Shown in pieces: positions 1-12,887 of a stretch of 64,000 nt of DNA. The notes below the pieces were generated by a model. That model saw only the letters and a list, made by a program, of their open reading frames with translations. It made no database searches and had not been told where the DNA came from. Position 1 is the stretch's first letter. The number at the start of each line of letters is the position of its first letter. Source of the stretch: Nephrocerus scutellatus (taxonomy: Eukaryota > Arthropoda > Insecta > Diptera > Pipunculidae). Location: contig OX352763.1 in NCBI GenBank assembly GCA_947095585.1, positions 35,265,462-35,329,461 on the forward strand, given 5' to 3'. A program made the position numbers and the translations under genes.

Positions 1-65
1 CTTGAGCATTTTTGTTGGCTCTCTCGACCAGTTGCTTTATATAATCTTTATAACTTTGACAGTGA

Positions 66-380
66 TCAACTTTCGCAAGTCTTCGCATTGTCAGGACATT
101 TGAATAGTCGGTGCTGATCACCGCACGCTGGACAAGTTCGAGCTTTCTTTTGAATAGGGCTAGTTCTTCCAACTGATGCTTTCTTTTTCTGCTGGACCGC
201 TTTAACTTCGAACTCTTCGACGACTTTGGTTGTGTCGCGCTTCACGCAAACGATTCTGTCATCATTGGACCGAACGTTTGACAATCCAAGACATTTAGCT
301 AAAGTTGAGCTAGAGGCTATGCTAGCTCTACCACGATGTCCAACAATCCCAGGAAATGCAGCGTCTATAATTTCATACAT
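66..380 (-). pseudogene. Retroelement Gag fragment with zinc knuckle
   Basis: A 104-codon open stretch contains CPACGDQHRLFKC. The C-x2-C-x3-H-x4-C spacing resembles BEL/Pao-type Gag knuckles rather than the canonical CX2CX4HX4C form. It lies downstream, on the same strand, of the primer-binding site at 605-617, so both could belong to one minus-strand LTR element cut by the window edge. The 225-bp distance from PBS to ORF is short for a complete gag. Confidence 0.5.
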
Positions 381-604
381 GCACTACACTAAATGATGGG
401 GCTCCAATCTCAAAAGAAATAGAATAAGCTACCATTTCAAAGAGGTTGTTTTCAATTAAATAGTTATCCCCTACCCAAGGTAAGGTGACTATTTTTATTT
501 CAAGTGCAAGGCGCAATTTCTACAAACAATAAGGTTATGCTATGTGGTTATTAAGGTTTATGTTATGTGAATCTCGAATTTTTTTTTTTGACAAATTCCT
601 TAAA

Positions 605-617
605 ATCCTTGTCGCCA
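605..617 (-). other. LTR-retroelement primer-binding site
   Basis: Reverse complement reads tggcgacaaggat, directly after LTR-like sequence. It matches the + strand site at 24188-24200 with one change. From memory this is complementary to the 3' end of insect tRNA-Ser(GCU). Confidence 0.5.
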
Positions 618-779
618 CTGTTGTAACTCGGTAGTAATACTAATGAGGTACAAACTAAATGATATTTTATTAGAACTTAGCTTTATGAAATATAAATCAA
701 GACTGAAGGTAAAGACTTATCTGGTGAGAGGCAGATAAAAGAAAGAGAGAGAGAGATAGAATAAAAGGAGAGGAATATA
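618..779 (-). mobile_element. LTR 3' end, copy 1
   Basis: The reverse complement matches 24030-24187 over most of its length, including the run tgtacctcat and the sequence up to ccgagttacaaca before the PBS. A GA/CT-rich microsatellite (735-765) lies inside. The outer LTR border was not found. Confidence 0.55.
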
Positions 780-3360
780 GATGTGGTTCAACAGATAGGC
801 GACCTAATAAATTTGACTATTTGGAAATGGATCTGTTTTTGAAAGAACGTGCAGCGTAACGCAGCTATGCATCACACATTTGAGGATTTATTAAAAGTTT
901 CTTTATTTAAACTACTTCAAGTTTTAGGAAAAAGCAAAGTGTACCCTTTAGTCTCCACGAAGGGACCGCTGTATCTTACTTTTCGATAGGTTTGATACTT
1001 GGTTAAACTCGAAAGATAAAAGGGGCAAGTCTGCTAGTAATTAGAATGTCTAGAACGGGCACTGTCTTCGTATGTAGCAGCCTTACCGTACAACTGCAGG
1101 ACCGTACGTGCCTGGGATAGTTTCTATCCTGGGTGGCCTAGGACATCATGGTATCCTAGTGACAAATGATTGGATTCGAAGTTCCCGACGATGTGCTGCC
1201 AAGGCTATTAGAGTACCTACGCCTAGGCACTCATACTGAACGAACTGAGTCCCTTGATGTCAGATCTCACCAAGGTCGCGTTCGTACTACGGGAGTTGGT
1301 TCCGCCCACAGATAATGTTGATCTTCTTGGAGGTTAACCAAGTCTAGACCAACTTTTGGTTAAGGACCCAGTTTCGTTCTGTGCTTGACCTACGTAGTGG
1401 CTGGTGGTTTACTACCCAAATGAGGGTAGAGCGCTAGCATGGTAATATCAGAGGAAGGCCTGGTGTTACCAAAATCTTTGGTATATCAGAGCCCGACCTG
1501 ATGTTACCGGTGCGATGATGCGTTCTCTGTGGAGTTGCATATCTCAACCGGTTGTCGAAAACGAAAGATCGGCAAGGATATTTGTAGGTCCTGCTCTAAT
1601 CATTGAGTTAATACTGGCACATCAGTCTATGATGAACGTTAATTGTCGTATATAACAAATCCGCGTCCGAATAGGACCGTGGAATTATGCCCTTAGTTGG
1701 CGGTGTTCACGTTAATCCAAGACATCTCTATGTACCGTTTAGTCGATCAATGTTAAGAGGCTAAACTGGCCAAAGATTCTCTCAAATTTTAAGATTTATT
1801 GAAATGTGTTTGAATCTGTAATATACAAATGTTTTTCACTATGCACCTCTGAGATATATTTAATTACACCGTCACTGAATTACGCGGTGAGACTATGCAC
1901 GATTATGCAGTACTTTGATGTACATATTTGTGTATTAACACATTCACTCGTATGATACGTTAATATAATGTCAAGGTGCCCGAACTCGTTTAAAAATTAC
2001 AGAGGCAGAGTTTTTTTTTTTCTCTTATTTTTTTAATGCCAATATTTGGAGTGACGAGAGGACCCAAGTGCTTTTGTTTTGGTTTCTTTGTTGCAATAAA
2101 AAAAATCTGAAAACAAGTACATATCCTCATGCAATTGTTTGAGCTTAAAATGCGTCATTCATACAGACAGAGAGACAGACATTTGTTTCTGATATTTTAC
2201 TTGAAACAGTCACACCTGTACAACTCTGGATTCCTGTTAACTTTTCCCAGAATTACAACCTAACTGTTACACTGGAAAAGTATGCATTCAACGGACGGAA
2301 TCAGAAATGTGTTTGTTGTTCTTTATAAATTCTATCTTAGCACCAGTTACCTTATTTAATTGTTTGTATCTACATACATATACATACCATGAGAAATATA
2401 TTAAAAGTGCCAATTTGCACGATTTCAATAATATACAGCAATATTTATTTTCTTGCATTTAAACATTTGAAATGCGCAATCACATACTGAATAAAAATAA
2501 GAATTACATCAATGATACGGAACTAATATCCATTTGTTGAGAATCTTTGTTGGACATCTCGCGCCGGTTTATAGATACTTGTTCTTTGGTTTTAATTATT
2601 GGAAATTGCTTTGATGTACATGACTATGGGTATAATAATGGATGTTGACAAGGCACTTGCCTTGATCTGTCAACTGAATGGCATTTGTTGTTACAGAATT
2701 ACTATCGATGTTTTGTTCTTCAAAGCAACTGGACATTTTTCAGTGGCTACGTAAAGATACACTTAATGCCAAATTATTAAAACGTAGAATATCTTATGTT
2801 GTTGTGTTTTCCCTGGAATTTTGCCAAACAATATTCTGCTCTAAAACATATAAACGAAAAAATTTATTGTTTTCATGAGAATTTGTAACAAAATTCTACA
2901 CTGTTCGTAGATGTATCTCACATTTTTGTGGAATGTTTAGCGATACAAAGATATAAACATATGTATGGCTATGTAGGTACGATTAACAACATTTTAATTT
3001 ATTAAACTTTAATTGTTCGTCTGTTCGTGCAGCGGCACGGTGTGTAATTCAGAGGTGTATGCGGTGAAAAAAATTTACATTCTCTTCGCGGTTTGAAATC
3101 AATTCTCTCTCTCTCTATATATGTTTTTGACTGCAAAATAGTAAAGTTAACCGGTTTTGAAGTAAATTTGCTACCAGTTTGCACCAGCGTTGCCACACGA
3201 AAAAAAATTTCCCCGCCACATTTGTGATTCTAGTGTGCCACAGGGTATTAAAAAAAACAAAAACATTTTTTTTAACTTCGGTTTTATTTTCCTTTTCATT
3301 TGGAGAGTTCATGCGTAACAGAAAAAAAAACAAGTGCATAAATAATATATAAGATCTATA
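780..3360. other. No gene seen; unassigned, partly GC-balanced then AT-rich DNA
   Basis: From about 930 to 1780 base composition is clearly less AT-rich than the flanks and no ORF over 60 codons is open, so this may be the rest of a long LTR or an unidentified non-coding element. 1800-3360 is AT-rich. A 66-codon ORF at 2678-2878 has no recognisable features. Confidence 0.4.
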
Positions 3361-3364
3361 TACA

Positions 3365-5990
3365 ATAATACTTACTTTACTTACTTATGTCCTATATCCC
3401 ATTGTTGGTCCTAGGGCCTCTACTACGCCTACGCGCCATCGCGTGCGGTTTCTGGAAATGAGCTTCAACTTTCTTCAACTATTCTCCAATTGCCGTTACT
3501 CCTCCTCAACTGTTCTGCGCCATGTATTTCTCGGACTACCCGTTCTTCTACCATCCTGAGATAACGGATTCCATTGCATTGCGTAGTTTGCTATGGAACT
3601 GTCGCCTTTTCGGAGTGTATGACCAATTCACTGCCACTTACGTCGCTGGATGGTTGTGCCTATTGGTTCCTGACCCGTTCTCTGGTAAAGATGTTCGTTA
3701 GTGATACGGTTAGGCCAGAAAACCCTTAAGATGTTCCGTAGGCACCTATTTACGAACGTTTGTAATCTTTTTGTGATAGTGCTGCACCCATACAACAGCA
3801 CATATTCAACATTTGAACGGAACAGTCGCAGCTTGGTGTTTAAGCTGATCGCATTGCTTCGCCATATCATGTACATCATTTCAAACACTGAGTTTGCTTT
3901 GCCGATTTGGTTGACAATATCCTGTTCGGTTCCAACTTCGGGCGATACAATACTCCCAAGATTTTGGAAACTCTCTACTCTCTCTACAGGTTGTCCAGCA
4001 ATTTTAACTTGAGTTACTGATTTAGTGCCGAGGTTGATGATTTTGGTTTTGGCAGTATTTATCTTCAAACCCGCAACATTTGACTCCCTTTTCACATTTG
4101 TTGTCATTTGGTGCAGCTCCATAATCCTGTGTGAGAGTAAACAAACGTCGTCAGCGTAGTCCAGATGTTTGAGTTGAGATGTAAGAGTCCAACGAATTCC
4201 TCCGTTTCCAATAGATAAAGCTGCGCGAAGTACATCGCTAATCACCAACAAAAAAAAAGTATCGGCGATAGAATGCAACCTTGTCGTACCCCACTTAGGA
4301 TCTCGAATTTCTCTGACAGCTTTCCTCAATGCAGCATTTGAAATTTAGAGCCATCATAGGTTGCTTTAATAATAGCTATTAGTTTATCGGGTATACCTCT
4401 CCTGCGCAAGGCAAGCCAGATAAACTGTCTGTTGGCACTGTCAAACGCCTTCTCAAAATCGATGAACAGCAGGTGACCGGAATTCAACGCACTGTTCAAT
4501 AATGATCTGCAGGGTGCTGATGTGGTCTACAGAGGATGATTCAGTGCGGCATCGAGTGTATCTTCCAGATGTTTCTTAATTCGCTCAAGTATTACTTCGG
4601 CTATTACCTTTGCAACTGCAGGAAGAACGCAAATGCCTCTCCAGTTTTCGCACTCCATAAGACTACCTTTTTTAGGAAACTTGACAATCATTTCCTTCTT
4701 CCACTCGTCGGGAAACTTTTTGCCTCTCAAGCTCTCTCTACAGGAGGATATAAAAGCTCTGCTGATGTCGTTGGAGCGGAAACTCTGCGGGTATACCATT
4801 TATTCGTGGTAGCGATCTCATCTTTTCTGTGAGTTGAGGTGCGAATTCGGGAAATTGTTACTTCCGGCAGCTCCGTTTGATTTGGGGGCATATCGTTAGC
4901 GAATACACGGTTAAGGACCGTAGAGGAATGCTCCTCCAATCGCTTGAGCTGATCCTCATCTGAAACGAGTACGGCACCATCTAGGCCTTTCACCGGATGT
5001 TGGCTAGAGCGGTGCACACTTGTCAGCTCTTTGGTGATTCTGTTAACGGTTCTGCTATCGCACCTGCTCGCTGCTTCTTCTGCTTCTGAGGCCAGGTTTT
5101 TAATATAATTACATTTGTCACGTCTTATACTACGCTGCACTTCTCTCATTTTGCTTCGATACAGGGACTCTAGCTGCTGGAGTATCTACAATACGAGCTT
5201 TAAGTCGCTTACGTTCTTCAATCCTCCTCCAGGTATCTTCGGTTAGCCACGTGCTCTGCCTTGCCTGGCTTCTACCAACAATACTTTCCGCTCCAGATGT
5301 GAAAACATTTTTTAACAGCCTTCCAATGTTCTTGGATGGTTGTCGGCAGTGAGCTGCTGATTGCTTCCACTCCTTGCGATAAATGATCCCTTAATTGTTG
5401 GCGTACTGAGGGGATCTTATACCTAGTTATGTTATGTTATATCTAGGATGATATCTGCAACTTTGAACTGATGCAGTACGTAACTGGACAGTAGCAACCA
5501 TAAGATGATGATCCTGTAACATACCCATGTCGGCTCCTCGTCTGTTTTGTACGTCTAAAAGACAGCTCTTAAAACGTCAGCTGATTACCACATGGTCGAT
5601 TTGGTTGGATGATGATTGCCTGTCAGTTGACAACCGCGTGGCAGGTGTTATGCTCAAACATGGTGCCTGCTATAAAAAGGTGTTTGGTGTTGCAGAAATC
5701 AACAAATCTTTCACCATTGTCATTTCTTTCGCCGAGGCCGTGCTGCCCAATCACATGTTTGAGTCCTTCATTGTCGTTGCCTACCTTGGCATTCAAGTCC
5801 TCCATCACGATGACGATATCTCCGTTCGGCGTTGCGTTGAATACAGCGCTTAGCTGATTGTAGAAGTTGTCCTTTTCATCCTCAGTCGAGGGATTCGTTG
5901 TGGCAGAATTTCCATAGGAACAAATCCTATAGTCGCATATTAGTCCTAAATTCCGAGTTTCATACAAATCATACTATTGGCCAGATCCCT
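3365..5990 (-). mobile_element. RTE-like non-LTR retrotransposon, copy A (degenerate)
   Basis: Read on the minus strand from 5990: AP-type endonuclease remnant (DEKDNFYNQLSAVF, DLNAKVG, GLGERNDNGERFVDF; catalytic GDLN altered to EDLN), spacer, RT fingers (FPDEWKKEMIVKFPKKGS, NWRGI), then palm with LDYADDVCLLSH and a C-terminal region (CLRNIL..WPN, RRKWQ). Frameshifts and stops break it into ORFs at 5623-5967, 4727-5149, 4527-4799 and 3628-4329. The 3' end carries a short (AAGT)n tail seen as actt repeats at 3371-3388. RTE clade is inference. Confidence 0.8.
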
Positions 5991-6120
5991 GAATTTCCAT
6001 AGGGACAAATCTTATATTCGCATATTAGTCCTACATTCCGAGTTCCATACGAATCGGTTGAGAAATGGCTTGGTTTCCAAAAATTCAAGACGCTTTGGCC
6101 AGATACCAGAATTTCCATAG
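5905..6120. repeat. Two-and-a-bit direct repeat, 86-118 bp spacing
   Basis: The phrase gaatttccatagg recurs at 5905, 5991 and 6109. The first two copies share about 80 bp including cgcatattagtccta. It overlaps the 5' side of RTE copy A. Confidence 0.75.
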
Positions 6121-6157
6121 GACCTCTGGCCGTAGTAACATTTGTATATTTATATAG

Positions 6158-6158
<1 letters not shown>

Positions 6159-6252
<94 letters not shown>
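6159..6252. repeat. (TA)n microsatellite
   Basis: Almost pure TA for about 90 bp. The tyrosine/isoleucine ORFs across it are artefacts. Confidence 0.97.
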
Positions 6253-6256
<4 letters not shown>

Positions 6257-6297
6257 TATTTGTAGTTAAATACATATATAGTTACATACATATAAAA

Positions 6298-6603
6298 TAT
6301 GTACAACAGAGTAATAACAGTGTAACAAATGTGTACAACAGAGTAATACCAGTGTAACAAATGTGTACAACAGAGCAATGTGTACAACAAAGTAATACCA
6401 TTGTAACAAATGTGTACAACAGAGCAAAGTGTAAAACAGAGTAATAACAGTGTAACAGATGTGTACAACAGAGCAATGTGTACAACAGAGTAATACCAAT
6501 GTAACAAATGTGTACAACAAAGCAAAGTGTAAACAGAGTAATAACAGTGTAACAAATGTGTACAACAGAGCAATGTGTACAACAGAGTAATAACAGTGTA
6601 ACG
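6298..6603. repeat. Minisatellite of tgtacaacagagtaat units
   Basis: Alternating units of about 32 bp (core gtgtacaacagagtaata then acagtgtaacaaat) and a 16-17-bp short form (gtgtacaacagagcaat). At least eight core copies occur. ORFs reading [10 protein letters not shown] on the minus strand are translations of the repeat. Confidence 0.92.
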
Positions 6604-8289
6604 CTTGAAAAGTGTTGCCCCCTCCGTAACAAAGTTTCACTTCAAAAATATCGCATTACTTTGTTTCCTTTCAGCTTCTTTAAATGGGTTGACTTTGTTA
6701 TGTGTTAAAAACCAAAAAGCACTGAATTTTACCAGAAAAGAATTAGAAAATTAAAGGAACCTTTATCGAACGAAGTGCATCAGATATAGACTTTGTGTTG
6801 GCTATTAATAAAATATTCGCAAATATTTGTACATTAAAACCCAAAAAGAATCCGAAGAATTCAAGAAGACTTGGAGTATTGTGTGACTCTGACTCTAAAT
6901 GAAGTAACGGAAATATATATACTCTTCCTCAGTTCCATAGTAAAATAAATGGAAATAAATCACGTCCCAATCATAAAACGTATTTTTTTTTCAAAAATAG
7001 ATACACCTAATATTTATATAAGTAATGGATAATATTATAAGGTTTGAGATCAGTTATTCAGTACCTACCGACTGTGAAGTAATTATTTATTTTCTCTTTA
7101 TATTGCTTCTTCTGTATTCATTGAAGATCCAAGCACAATCAAGTTGCTATTTCATTTAATTGTCGATCAAATAAATCATGAGTTGTTATCTATTTTCAAT
7201 CGGTATCGGTACTTCAAAGTAAAACAACAATGGTTCTCTCGCATATACTTCTAGTACATTTATGCAACAACAGCGTGATTGATTATGAGGTTCAAAAGTC
7301 ACAATATCACAAATTAATGTGCAATGAATTTCACTTTGTAGCATTGCCATATGGAAACTACTTTTTAATAAAAATCTAACTCCCATCATTTAATTGCCTT
7401 CAAACTGAAATAAAGAGAAATTAGCAATATTTATTATTAGGCAAATTAAATAAATAGATACTCTCGGACAACAATGCCATCAACTGAAATTTTAATTGAT
7501 CAAGCGGTTATCGGTGGCTCATACATAAGATTTTGTTAATTTAAATAATAAATGTTAAAGGGTCTTCGGCTTCGTTAACCCCGCAGTTGTCCCTATTAAT
7601 TCTAACATAAATATCAGTTCCATTTTATTAATGGATGCTTATAGTCACGTGTCCAGCTGAATCCACCCATAGCTTTCTGATGTTTACGTAGCAGAATCGC
7701 TATGACTTTTCTTTCAAATAAAGGTAAGTTTCGGAGTGCTTTTGATAAGCACCGAATTCTTGACTTTTAAATGTAGGTTCTCGTACGACCATATTTATAT
7801 ACGACTTATAGTTTGATTTCCAGATTTGAAAAGTCTTGATAGCCTTTGTGGGTGTTAAGCATTCAATAAAAGCAGTTGAATACTGTTCTGTTACCAGAGG
7901 TAGTAAAAGGATTTCACTTCATCAATATCATGCAAAAGTATCCTAATTGTAGGTTTAATTTAAAACAAACTCTAAACTGAAGGCATATCAGGTATCTTGA
8001 ATAGACTTTATGTTAAACAAAAAATCTAAAATTGGCCTTTTACCTTAGTCATAGTCAATTTTAAGAGGTCATGTAAGCTATGCTTTCGTAAGCAGTCCTT
8101 TCATTTTCCATCCATTTTTCCATCTGTTGGCTGAAAATTTGAATAGTTTTTCATATGCCCGGGATGAATGAACTGTTGATGTGTTCAACTAAGAATGAAT
8201 GTTAGATGCAAGAGCAAAAAAACAACCCATATAAAATAAAATTTTTCATGTAAATTCTGTTATAACCAAAAGTATACTAAATTCCGGTC
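6604..8289. other. No gene seen
   Basis: AT-rich intergenic DNA with only short ORFs (for example 7186-7389, minus) that lack any recognisable motif. A small hairpin ttcggagtgctt/aagcaccgaa sits at about 7730-7756. Confidence 0.4.
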
Positions 8290-10735
8290 AGCCATAAGCA
8301 GAGTAGGGCGAATAACACAGAATGCTTCAGAAATGCATGTGGCCGCAACTATTTCTGACTGGTGGAAGTGCGATCAAACCTATACGTGGTGAAACCTCCA
8401 GTACAGGAAAAAATGATCAGGCTAGTCCCTTCAAAGTAACGTTGGTGCAAGGCCAATAACCTTACCCGTAAAAAACTTTATTACGGAGCCCCAAATCAGA
8501 CTCGGATATACTGATGAACGACGACGACCACGTCAACGAAAACGGCTAAATGACTTAAGAGTTTTCTCAAGGAACGTACGCTCACTGTATAGAGCTCGAG
8601 CTGCACAACAGCTAACCGATACCATGTCCAAATATAATGCTGACATAACAGCAATTCAGGAGATGCGTTGGACAAGGAATGGTGTCTTACAAAAATTAGA
8701 ATATGACAAATATTACAGCTGTCATGCAAGACATCATGTGCTCGGGTCAGCAAAAGAATGAAACCAACCGTTATCGTCTTTAAAGCAATAAATGAACGGC
8801 TATGCACACTTCGCTTGCGGAACAGATTTAAAAACATAAGCCTCATAAACGTTCACGCACCTACGGAGGATTCCCAAGAATTGCATCCCAAGTAAAAATC
8901 ATTTTGGGGGATATAAATGCTGAAATAGGTAGGTAGCCATTATTCATGCAGTACATTGTCACCCATGGGTTACACGAGAACACTAATGACAATGGACAAC
9001 GAGTCATAGAGATGGCAGCAAGCAATAATTTGGTCGTTGCGAGTACAAGGTTTGCGCGTAAAAATATCCACAATGCCACCTGGGTATCTCCTTATGGAGC
9101 CACTCGAAACCAGATAGACCACGTGTTGATAGATCTCCGCCACAACACGAGCCTGATGACGTTACGAACGTACCGAGGTGCCAATCTCGATTCGAGTCAC
9201 TATCTTGTTGGTGTAGTGCTCCGAGCGCGGATTGCATCATCAAGAAAGACAGCATCCGCGAATCAGTTTCGAGTCAACACGGCTGCTCTTCGCAACGAAG
9301 AAACCAGAAATAACTATACGATAGGAATCACCCTAAATGCAGGGAGAGTAAGTCCTGAGACTGAGATGACGGGCATAGAAGAGAAATGGACACGCCTTAA
9401 GAATACTGTCATTAGTACTGACGAATGTAAGAAGAATGTAATTAAAACAGGATGCTCGGCAATACTCCAAGCAATTTATGAACTAATAGTGCAAGTATGG
9501 GAGGAAGAAGCGATGCCAGAAGACTGGCGAAGAGGCATCCTGTGCCCATACAAAAGAAATAAAAACCTGCAGCAATTATCGTGGTACAAAGTTGTTGAGT
9601 ACCGCGTATAAGATTTTCTTCTCTATCCTTCAAGACAGGATATCCCCATACGCTTAAGTCATCATTGGTTCACACCAGTGTGTCTTCATCCCAGGCAAAT
9701 AAACAACTGATCAGATTTACACCCTTAGGCGTGTGATGGAAAAATGTCTAATGTTTCAAAACTCACTACACCATCTTTTTATAGACTTTAAAGCCGCCTA
9801 TGATAGCATAGCCAGGGTAGAACTTTATAAAGCCATCAGAAAATTCGGCACCCTAAATAAACTGACACGACTATGTAGGTTGTCCATGACCAATATTATA
9901 AGCCAACTAAAAATATCCGGATCACTATCAAGCCAATTCAACATTTATAACGGGCTCCGACTAGAGGATGGCCTGCGTCCTCTATAACCTGGCGTTGGAG
10001 AAAGTGATCCGAGATGCTGACGTAACGGCGAGAGAAACAATCCTTTATAAGTCCATTCAGATACTGGCTTACGCAGACGATATTGACATCGTTGGTAGAA
10101 ACCCAAGAGATGTACAGGAAGCTTACATCTTACTATCTCGGGTCAACTGTAGCAGCCGATAGCAGCATGGAACCAGAAATACGCACACTGTTGCCAACAA
10201 AGTCTACTATAGTCTGTCAAGACTCCTCAAATCCAGGAGCTTAACCATAACATCCAAGCTGCTGGTATATAGAACAATGGTCATACCATTACTTACATAT
10301 GGATCCGAGACTTGGGTGCTTAGGAAAAAGCATTCTGATCTCTTAGCCGCGTTCGAGAGAAAAGTCTTACGGAGAATTGTTTGCCCCCTTATGTGAGGAA
10401 GGACGATTCCGGAGACTCTATAATGATGTGATCTACGAGCGTTACTGAAATGTTGACATCGTGAAGAGAATTAAGCTCGGTAGGCTCCGGTGGGCAGGAC
10501 ACTTTTAGCTCGCATGAGCGAAGATGATCCTGCTCGGAAAGTCCTTTGCGGTAGGATTTATGGAACACAACAGCGAGGCCGACCAAGCCTACGCTGAAAG
10601 GATGGCGTAGACCAGGACGCCTAGAGTTTAGGGATGTCAAACTGGATAACATCGGCTCGAAATCGGGACCGGTGGAGAGATCTTTTGCGAGAGGCCAGGG
10701 CTGGACACCGGTTGTGGAGCCGAAAATTATGATGA
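8290..10735 (+). mobile_element. JAM-like RTE-type non-LTR retrotransposon, copy 1 (internally deleted)
   Basis: Order: 5' leader; endonuclease from about 8540 (LYRARAAQQLTDTMSKYNAD, AIQEMRW, NVHAPTEDS) to ARKNIHNATWVSP, NQIDHVLID and RTYRGANLDSSHY (8946-9250). An internal deletion near 9440 joins endonuclease to RT (AIYELIVQVWEEEAMPEDW). RT core follows (HHLFIDFKAAYDSI at 9770, LAYADDIDIVG at 10070), then a second deletion near 10137 and the C-terminal region (GSETWVLRKKHSDL, FERKVLRRI, RMSEDDPARK, RGRPS). The 3' end has a short (GAT)n tail at 10728-10738. Several stops and frameshifts show that it is dead. Confidence 0.85.
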
Positions 10736-10929
10736 TGATACTAAATTCCACTATGAGTGCTGAAAAATAAAAACACATGCGAAGCACTGCAAACCAACTA
10801 CAAAACAACCCCAACCGTAAAGAAGCGCTGCACACTGCGCAGCAGCGCACACATAATTAAAGTATGGCGTGATCTGATACTGCTATATGGCATGACCCCC
10901 CGACCCCTTAGCACGATTGACACTAAATT

Positions 10930-11092
10930 TAAATAGAAATAGAAAGTGTCACCGGAAATACACATGTGTGTAAAGTTTCAATAAAATCGTAATTTGTGTT
11001 AAAAGTGGGTTAAAAATTGATCGCAAGATTCCACCTCAAGCACACGGGCACACGAAGTTAATATAGAGAATTTAAAAAAGTTGCAGCTCCTA
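10930..11092 (+). repeat. Dispersed repeat, copy 1
   Basis: About 160 bp from gtgtcaccggaaata to agttaatatagagaattt matches 53408-53547 in the same orientation at roughly 80-85% by eye. Element type unknown; it contains no ORF. Confidence 0.75.
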
Positions 11093-11161
11093 TTGAGCTC
11101 CCTTGTTGCGGCCAATAAAACACTTTTCTTGTAAGAAAAAAAGGAAAAAAAAGGAAGGAAG

Positions 11162-11665
11162 GTGTCATACCTTTGAATTTGCTTTGTAACCACCAACACG
11201 TCGCGTAGCCTTCCAATTTGTGTAAAATGCTTTGCCGTCAAAAGGATATACAGGGTTACCTTGGCTGCCATATAATGTCGTTCAACAAAACCAATAGAAT
11301 CCACAAAGGTGTTTTAACACAGATCTGTCCAGTTCTTTGCCTACAAAGAGAATCATGGGAAGCCTTCATTGTGTCATACCTTTGAATTTGCTTTGTAACC
11401 ACCAACACGTCGCGTAGCCTTCCAATTTGTGTAAAATGCTTTGCCGTCAAAAGGATATACAGGGTTACCTTGGCTGCCATATACCGTCGTTCAACAAAAC
11501 CAATAGAATCCACAAAGGTGTTTTTACAACAGGTCTGTCCAGTTCTTTGCCTACAAAGAGAATCATGGCAAGCCTTCATTGTGTCATACATTTGTATTTC
11601 CTTTGTCACCACCAACACATCGAAGCCTTCCAATTTGTGTGAAATGCTTTGCCGTCAAAAGCACT
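11162..11665 (+). repeat. Tandem repeat, 209-210-bp unit, 2.4 copies
   Basis: gtgtcatac starts at 11162, 11371 and 11581. The first two units are nearly identical (main changes: ataatg/ataccg and a short indel near the t-run). The third stops after about 85 bp and lacks cgcgta. ORFs in it are translations of the repeat. Confidence 0.93.
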
Positions 11666-12490
11666 TAAAAGCAAAGAGAATCCAATTACAGAGTTATCCG
11701 GAGGAATCACCTTTGCTTTGGTGGAAGTGAGTAATGCATTTAGGATAAATGAAATGAAAATGCCAAAGTCATATGTACTCTTATCGTCGAAGGTGTTGAA
11801 AATGCTTAGAATGGTGCTTTGAAGAACCAATCATGGTTGCATATTGTCATGAATGAGTTTCCAATTTTTTCAATTCAAAAGATTCTTTATTATAAGATAC
11901 AATAAATGTGTGGCTTGACCACGTACCGGTAGTGGTAATACTCTTATTATTAATTCCCTATTGTTACAGTGTAATCAAAGTGTACTTCGTGATTATGTTG
12001 TCATGTCTAATGCTGGCTACTGGAGGAGCAAACAGCTGATTAAAGATTTTAAGGTTACTTGTTCTTATTTTCTTTAGAAAGTTCGAAGTCTCTATGTCAA
12101 ATAAAAATATTGTTACGAAAAGTAGTTAGTAGCGCAGATGATGGAATTGAATCCTAAGATAAATCGCAATGAACATACTGCATACTAATAGACACTGAAT
12201 TATAATTAAGCCCTTTTGAATAGCATACTTTTAGGTTATAAGATTTATTAGATTATTTGATATATAACCGCTTGTACGTTTAAATCATTATGTACTGGTC
12301 AAAAAAGTAGTCAAACCGGTTTGTGCGGTTTGCCCGGTTTTTGTGAAATAACATTATTGTACATGCAGTTTATATTAAGAAGATGACTCATTACATATGA
12401 GTACCGTTAGTTGTAAATAAGGGAATAAGGCCACAATTTTCTAGTTCTGGATATTTCTTTCTATAATATTGAAAGTTTCTGAAAACTTTT
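11666..12490. other. No gene seen; possible LTR upstream half
   Basis: AT-rich, without ORFs of note. It may be the U3 part of the LTR-like unit whose promoter lies at 12498-12560. Confidence 0.3.
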
Positions 12491-12497
12491 CAATGAC

Positions 12498-12560
12498 TAT
12501 AAATATAAGGTTTTGGCCGAAGTAGTTCAGTTCTTATTTGACTTTCAACCAGTTAAGTTG
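12498..12560 (+). promoter_or_regulatory. Core promoter: TATA, initiator, DPE
   Basis: TATAAATA at 12498-12505, TCAGTT at 12527-12532 (A+1 = 12529, TATA at -31), and AGTTG at 12556-12560, which fits RGWYV at exactly +28 to +32. AATAAA hexamers follow at 12720-12728. A promoter with polyadenylation signals about 190 nt downstream and no ORF suggests a solo LTR; a host 5' exon is an alternative. Confidence 0.5.
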
Positions 12561-12887
12561 AAAAAGTTCTTGCAAAGAAATACTTCTACCACCTAAAAGA
12601 ATTGTAGTGAAGTACAAGTGTTGTTGTAATAAGAGTTTTGGGGCACATTCAAAGTTGTCCAGTATAAAATTGTGAACTGTGTTATTTTAACTGTTTGTTA
12701 ATTAAAGTTATTATTTGTAAATAAATAAACTTGTGTTGTGTTGTATTTGCAAAACGTTTTACGAACTCGAAACATCTTCTTCCGTCTTCCGCTGCATTTT
12801 TGCACCATTGACTTACTTTTTGAAATAATTGCCATACAACGAAAATAATTCAAAGCTTTGCATAATTTTAGTTCTGTATTGTTGTGC

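Noticed and set aside
4536..4832. Plus-strand ORFs within RTE copies A, C and E
   Set aside because: Antisense shadows of RT segments with no independent motif.
6085..6640. Long minus-strand ORFs rich in Cys, Thr, His and Leu
   Set aside because: They are translations of the minisatellite and (TA)n tract and are open in several frames at once.
10389..10850. 153-codon minus ORF
   Set aside because: Antisense shadow of the JAM-like 3' region, whose + frames match the retroelement.
11256..11730. ORFs on both strands in the 210-bp repeat
   Set aside because: They repeat with the unit, lack any motif and end at unit differences.
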